Below, piece after piece: positions 9,199 through 12,500 of a DNA stretch of 12,500 nt; within the stretch, counting starts at the first letter, position 1; each line of letters starts with the position of its first letter. This DNA is from Penaeus vannamei (taxonomy: Eukaryota > Arthropoda > Malacostraca > Decapoda > Penaeidae): contig NC_091569.1 in the NCBI RefSeq assembly GCF_042767895.1, positions 12,809,709 to 12,822,208 of the forward strand. The letters run 5' to 3'. The notes under the pieces were generated by a model. The model saw only the letters and a list, made by a program, of their open reading frames with translations. It searched no databases and was not told the DNA's origin. Both the position numbers and the translations under genes were made by a program.

Positions 9199-9263
9199 CC
9201 GTGGAGGGAGAGGGGGGGTGGGAGGGGATGGGGGGGAAGGTGGGGGAAAGGGGGTGGGGAGGA
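9199..9263. repeat. Dense G-run tract
   Basis: At least eight runs of three or more G within about 55 bases (for example 9212-9218, 9230-9236, 9242-9246, 9250-9254, 9256-9259), separated by one to several bases. This satisfies the usual intramolecular G-quadruplex pattern on the + strand. Confidence 0.88.
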
Positions 9264-9494
9264 AGTTAGTAATTAGATGTCGTTTTTTTTTGTGCTGTGT
9301 TAGAAGTTACGCGAAACTTGATATTCATTCATTTTTCACGGAGGCGATATTTTTTCTTTTCCTTTTCTTTTCTGATGGCGGTGACAGGTCTTTCGCGGGC
9401 GTTGTGTGAAGCGTGAAAGGGCATTGATTTCAACTTCCGGCTTCAGCGACAGACGGTGTAATGTCGTGAATCTCATCTAAGCGAATCAGTGTGT
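9264..9494. other. Unique spacer with T-rich patches
   Basis: Mixed-composition DNA containing TTTTTTTT near 9283 and a TTTTC-rich patch near 9350-9372. Nothing else recognisable. Confidence 0.4.
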
Positions 9495-9560
9495 AACTCC
9501 GCCCCTTCTCCCCCACCCTCACCCTCCCTGCCCCTCCCCCCTCTCTTCCCCTTCCCTGGA
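9495..9560. repeat. C-rich pyrimidine tract
   Basis: CCCC and CCCTCC runs with little purine on the + strand, opening the pyrimidine-rich domain that extends to about 10480. Confidence 0.75.
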
Positions 9561-9632
9561 TCTGTCAATGATCGATCATATCTCCTTCGTAAAAATTGTC
9601 TTGCTTCTGTCTGTCTCCCTCTCCCTGCCCCG

Positions 9633-10060
<428 letters not shown>

Positions 10061-10195
10061 TCTGGCCATTTTTTCGTATTAAGCGCCTACAACTCTCTAC
10101 AACTCGTCTGATTTCGCTCTCGCTTCCAACTCTTCCCATTACGAGCTGGAGCGTCCGGTTGTTGTCCTCACCTTTTCCCTTTTTATTTTGAGCAT
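10061..10195. other. Short unique spacer
   Basis: Pyrimidine-leaning but non-repetitive DNA. CTACAACT occurs twice close together near 10087 and 10098. No gene recognised. Confidence 0.4.
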
Positions 10196-10480
10196 TTCCC
10201 CTACCCGCATCTCTCTGCCTTCCTTTCTTTTCCCTTTAATCCTTCCCCCTTCTGCAGCTGCTCCTCTCTCCTCGAGCCCTTCTTCCTTCTCCTCCCTCCC
10301 TTTCGGCTTTCCCCCTCCATCCCTCCTCCTGTTATTTCTCTCCCCTTAAGCCCCTCGCACCCAGCCTCCCCTTCCTCCCCCTTCTCACTCTCTCCTCTCC
10401 GTCCCCCCTCACTCTCCCCCAACCTCCCCTCTCCCTCGCGCCCTTTCGCCCCCTCCCCTCCCCCACCCACCACGCACCTT
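10196..10480. repeat. C-rich pyrimidine block
   Basis: About 280 bp dominated by CCCTCC, CTTCC, TCTCC and CCCC steps with few purines and no constant period. The minus strand reads Gly/Glu/Arg-rich in every frame, explaining the apparent ORFs. Confidence 0.8.
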
Positions 10481-11998
10481 CGATACCATTAAAGTTTTTC
10501 ATGATAATATCAGACGAAGGTTCAAGTGTGCCGTTGAGAAGTCGCGTTATGTGATTCGTTTTTTTACGTTTTTTTCGTTTTATTTCCGTTTTCACCTCCC
10601 AAAAATGTGAACCATTAAAGCTATTGTTAGCGACAGTTGTGGCATTATTTTTTCCGCCGTACAGAACGCTTAATTTTGATATCTGTCAACTGCATAGGAA
10701 AAAATAGCTCTTTTAAAGTTGCACAAAAAATAGGCAAAAGTCTACGGGGCGATATCCACATTTCATTTCCCGAATCCCGTTCCAATTATGAGCAGTATCA
10801 CATTATTCAGCTGAAATATTTTGCTCTTCATTACTAATTATGCAGAATAAAACGTTGCAAACCTAGCCTTGTGATTTTAGAAATAGGAAGCGTTGTTAAT
10901 TAGAAGATTGATTTGAATGACTGTTGTTGTTGTCTTAGGAATCGTAATACTTAAAATGGTTGTATTTGTCACTTTCGTTGGTTTGAATATTATTTTTTAA
11001 TGGAGAAAGTCTTGGAACTTGCTGCTCCTAAGACTACAAAAGATTTTTTTAAATGATGGAGCCTTTATGAGATTCATGAAAGGACTTTCTCTGCGACTGT
11101 GCAGGGGCGCCATGTATGTGGGTCATATGGTTTTGATGGTTTGCTTTGAAGATGGCTCTTATTTTCCGTTTTGTCGAGATGCTTGTTTTGACTTTGATGC
11201 TGCTTGTCAGTGTATTCACCGTCCACCATTATTCGACCTCGGCCTTTTTTTTGTCTTTGTTCTTTCTATCCTTCCTTTGCAGCTCATTCGTCTTCTCTAT
11301 TTCCCAGTACGTTCTTTACTCTCCTTTCGTTTCATTTCCCGAGCCTTGCAGCATCCCTGCGATCATCTTCCCATTTTTCCCGGCTTGGCATCAAGACCGC
11401 CGTCATCACAAACAGACTAAGTGAATTGGATACATATCCAGTTGGGACGCTGTTGTGTTTGGCCGACTGGAGCTAACTAGATTTACAATTCTATTATTAT
11501 ATCAGGCCGGGGCTACCTTGCCTTGCAGACTGTATTTGTTGTTTTTGCGAGGGCGCTTTTGTAATTCCTTTCCCGCGTTTTGTGCTTCGGGAAAAAAGGA
11601 GGAGGAAAAGAGTTTAATTTGAAAGGAAAATAGGTTTGGCAACGTCGCTTTTGAGCAGGCTGTACTCGTGTCTATATCATTTACCTGTTTAATTATCGGT
11701 TGTCGTTTGGCAATTGTCTGATTACAGCGTGTTAATACCCCAGTTGATTATAGGATATTACCTTATCTAATGACGATATGGTGTTAATTGTTATGCAAAT
11801 GTAATGACTTTTGCGATCATCGGGTGCGCAGCTGATTTCTGTTCCGTTTCGTTCGGGTTACAAGCATTAGCTATTTCATTGTTGCACAGAGGATGAAGGC
11901 CCCGGGCGATGGCTGTGGCGCGCCGGGCCCTCGCGCCACAGTTTGTTCTCTTGTCTTCCGTTAATGCGCTCGCCCCGGCTCTCTCTGGCCGAATGCTT
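10481..11998. other. Longest gene-free, low-repeat stretch
   Basis: About 1.5 kb of mostly unique AT-leaning DNA. 10556-10596 has T runs separated by CG (CGTTTTTTTACG type). Frames at 10637-10837 (66 codons) and 11019-11420 (133 codons) lack recognisable domains. The latter has a hydrophobic stretch at about residues 76-100 but is overlapped by two other open frames in the same T-rich DNA, which argues for chance. A strong GC hairpin lies at 11913-11941. If this window contains an undetected exon, this is where I would look first. Confidence 0.5.
11913..11941. repeat. GC-rich hairpin, 10-bp perfect stem
   Basis: CTGTGGCGCG at 11913-11922 is exactly reverse-complementary to CGCGCCACAG at 11932-11941, with the 9-nt loop CCGGGCCCT. 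Two G-T wobble pairs can extend the base. Nearby GGCCCCGGGC (11898-11907) could also pair with part of the loop. The GC content contrasts sharply with the AT-leaning surroundings. Confidence 0.85.
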
Positions 11999-12086
11999 GT
12001 CTGTCTGTCTTCCTCTGTCTGTCTGTCTGGCTTTCTCTGTATGTCTGTCTGACTTTCTCTGTATGTCTGTCTGACTTTCTCTGTCT
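11999..12086. repeat. 22-bp minisatellite, 4 copies
   Basis: Units start with GTCTGTCTG at 11999, 12021, 12043 and 12065. The second to fourth share GTCTGTCTG(G/A)CTTTCTCTGT; the first is more diverged. The last unit ends GTCT instead of GTAT and runs straight into CT repeat. Confidence 0.92.
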
Positions 12087-12212
<126 letters not shown>

Positions 12213-12282
12213 TCTCTCACTTTATAACATATAATATACACAAACACACTCACATATACATATGTTTATATATCATAAATAG
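12213..12282. other. AT-rich stretch with TA and CA steps
   Basis: ATAACATATAATATACAC, ACACACTCACATATACATATG and TTTATATATC segments. Low complexity but not a regular microsatellite. Confidence 0.6.
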
Positions 12283-12500
12283 CTGAAGTGGCAGGACTTC
12301 CAAAAGGGAAACGGAAGAATGGTAAGAATCTAAGGGCCGGCGTTGCAACGATCCTCATCATTGGATAGACTGAAACTAAACGTTTACTTTGGTCCAGTTA
12401 AGTATAGAAACATCAGCAAACGTTTCGGTTATACTTCCAACCATCTTCAGTGATAGACTGAAATGTATATGCATGATAGATCTTTCAGAATTAAGATAAG
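12283..12500. other. Unique sequence, possible dispersed-element fragment
   Basis: GATAGACTGAAA occurs twice (12364-12375 and 12452-12463) and the palindrome AAACGTTT twice (12378-12385 and 12418-12425). AAGTATA (12400-12406) and TATACTT (12430-12436) are inverted around the second AAACGTTT. This internal symmetry suggests the end or untranslated part of a transposable element continuing past the window edge. No coding motif is visible, so the class cannot be assigned. Confidence 0.3.

Noticed and set aside
11019..11476. Frame of 133 codons with a hydrophobic segment, plus two overlapping frames
   Set aside because: No recognisable family, and three overlapping frames in T-rich DNA suggest chance. 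The hydrophobic stretch follows from T-rich codons.
11793..11800. Octamer motif ATGCAAAT as a POU-factor site
   Set aside because: A single 8-base match is expected by chance fairly often in a window this size on two strands, and no promoter is identified nearby.

Overview
This window looks like non-coding nuclear DNA from an invertebrate, most likely a decapod crustacean of the penaeid shrimp type. The assignment rests on simple-repeat load. By rough manual tally, about half of the 12.5 kb is microsatellite, minisatellite or homopurine/homopyrimidine tract. It is dominated by AG/CT dinucleotides, with CCCT, TCC, TGAG, ATCT and AAT/ATG repeats. Penaeid genomes are known for exceptional simple-sequence content, but other crustaceans or molluscs cannot be excluded from sequence alone. 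There is no sign of bacterial organisation: no ribosome-binding-site/ORF pairing and no operons.

Layout. 1-1010: two poly-T tracts, a TTC-rich tract and a G-rich block at 595-870. 1011-1320: a purine block with a perfect (AG)61. 1686-1976: a 17-base G run, TGAG repeats and a 24-bp minisatellite. 2366-3557: the most structured feature, a G-rich minisatellite of 33 recognisable units, mostly 38 bp with 25-bp deletion derivatives and higher-order modules. 3558-5555: mostly unique sequence holding a C-rich tract, a 9-bp purine minisatellite and a TTC tract. 5561-6240: a large compound TCC/CT/CCCT array, faced by a GGA-rich purine block at 6310-6640. 6905-7290: a degenerate pyrimidine minisatellite of about 38 bp. 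7840-8480: the longest CT array, including 206 bp of uninterrupted CT. 8735-8935: an AAT/ATG-rich tract. 9199-9263: a dense G-run tract. 9495-10480: a second long CT/ATCT array in a pyrimidine-rich domain. 10480-11998: the longest low-repeat stretch, with a strong GC-rich hairpin at its right end. 11999-12215: a 22-bp minisatellite grading into CT repeat. 12283-12500: unique sequence with short direct and inverted repeats that may be a dispersed-element fragment.

No protein-coding gene, rRNA or convincing tRNA can be supported. The long open frames are products of repeats (Ser-Leu, Arg-Glu, Ser-only or Pro-rich translations). The remaining short frames of 60-140 codons show no recognisable domain. 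The window is best read as intergenic or intronic repeat-rich DNA. On a large scale the + strand is mostly purine-rich up to about 4.5 kb and mostly pyrimidine-rich beyond it, with local exceptions. I see no new enzymatic or defence system. The items most worth following up are the 38-bp minisatellite, the two perfect 10-bp-stem hairpins, and the facing purine/pyrimidine blocks.
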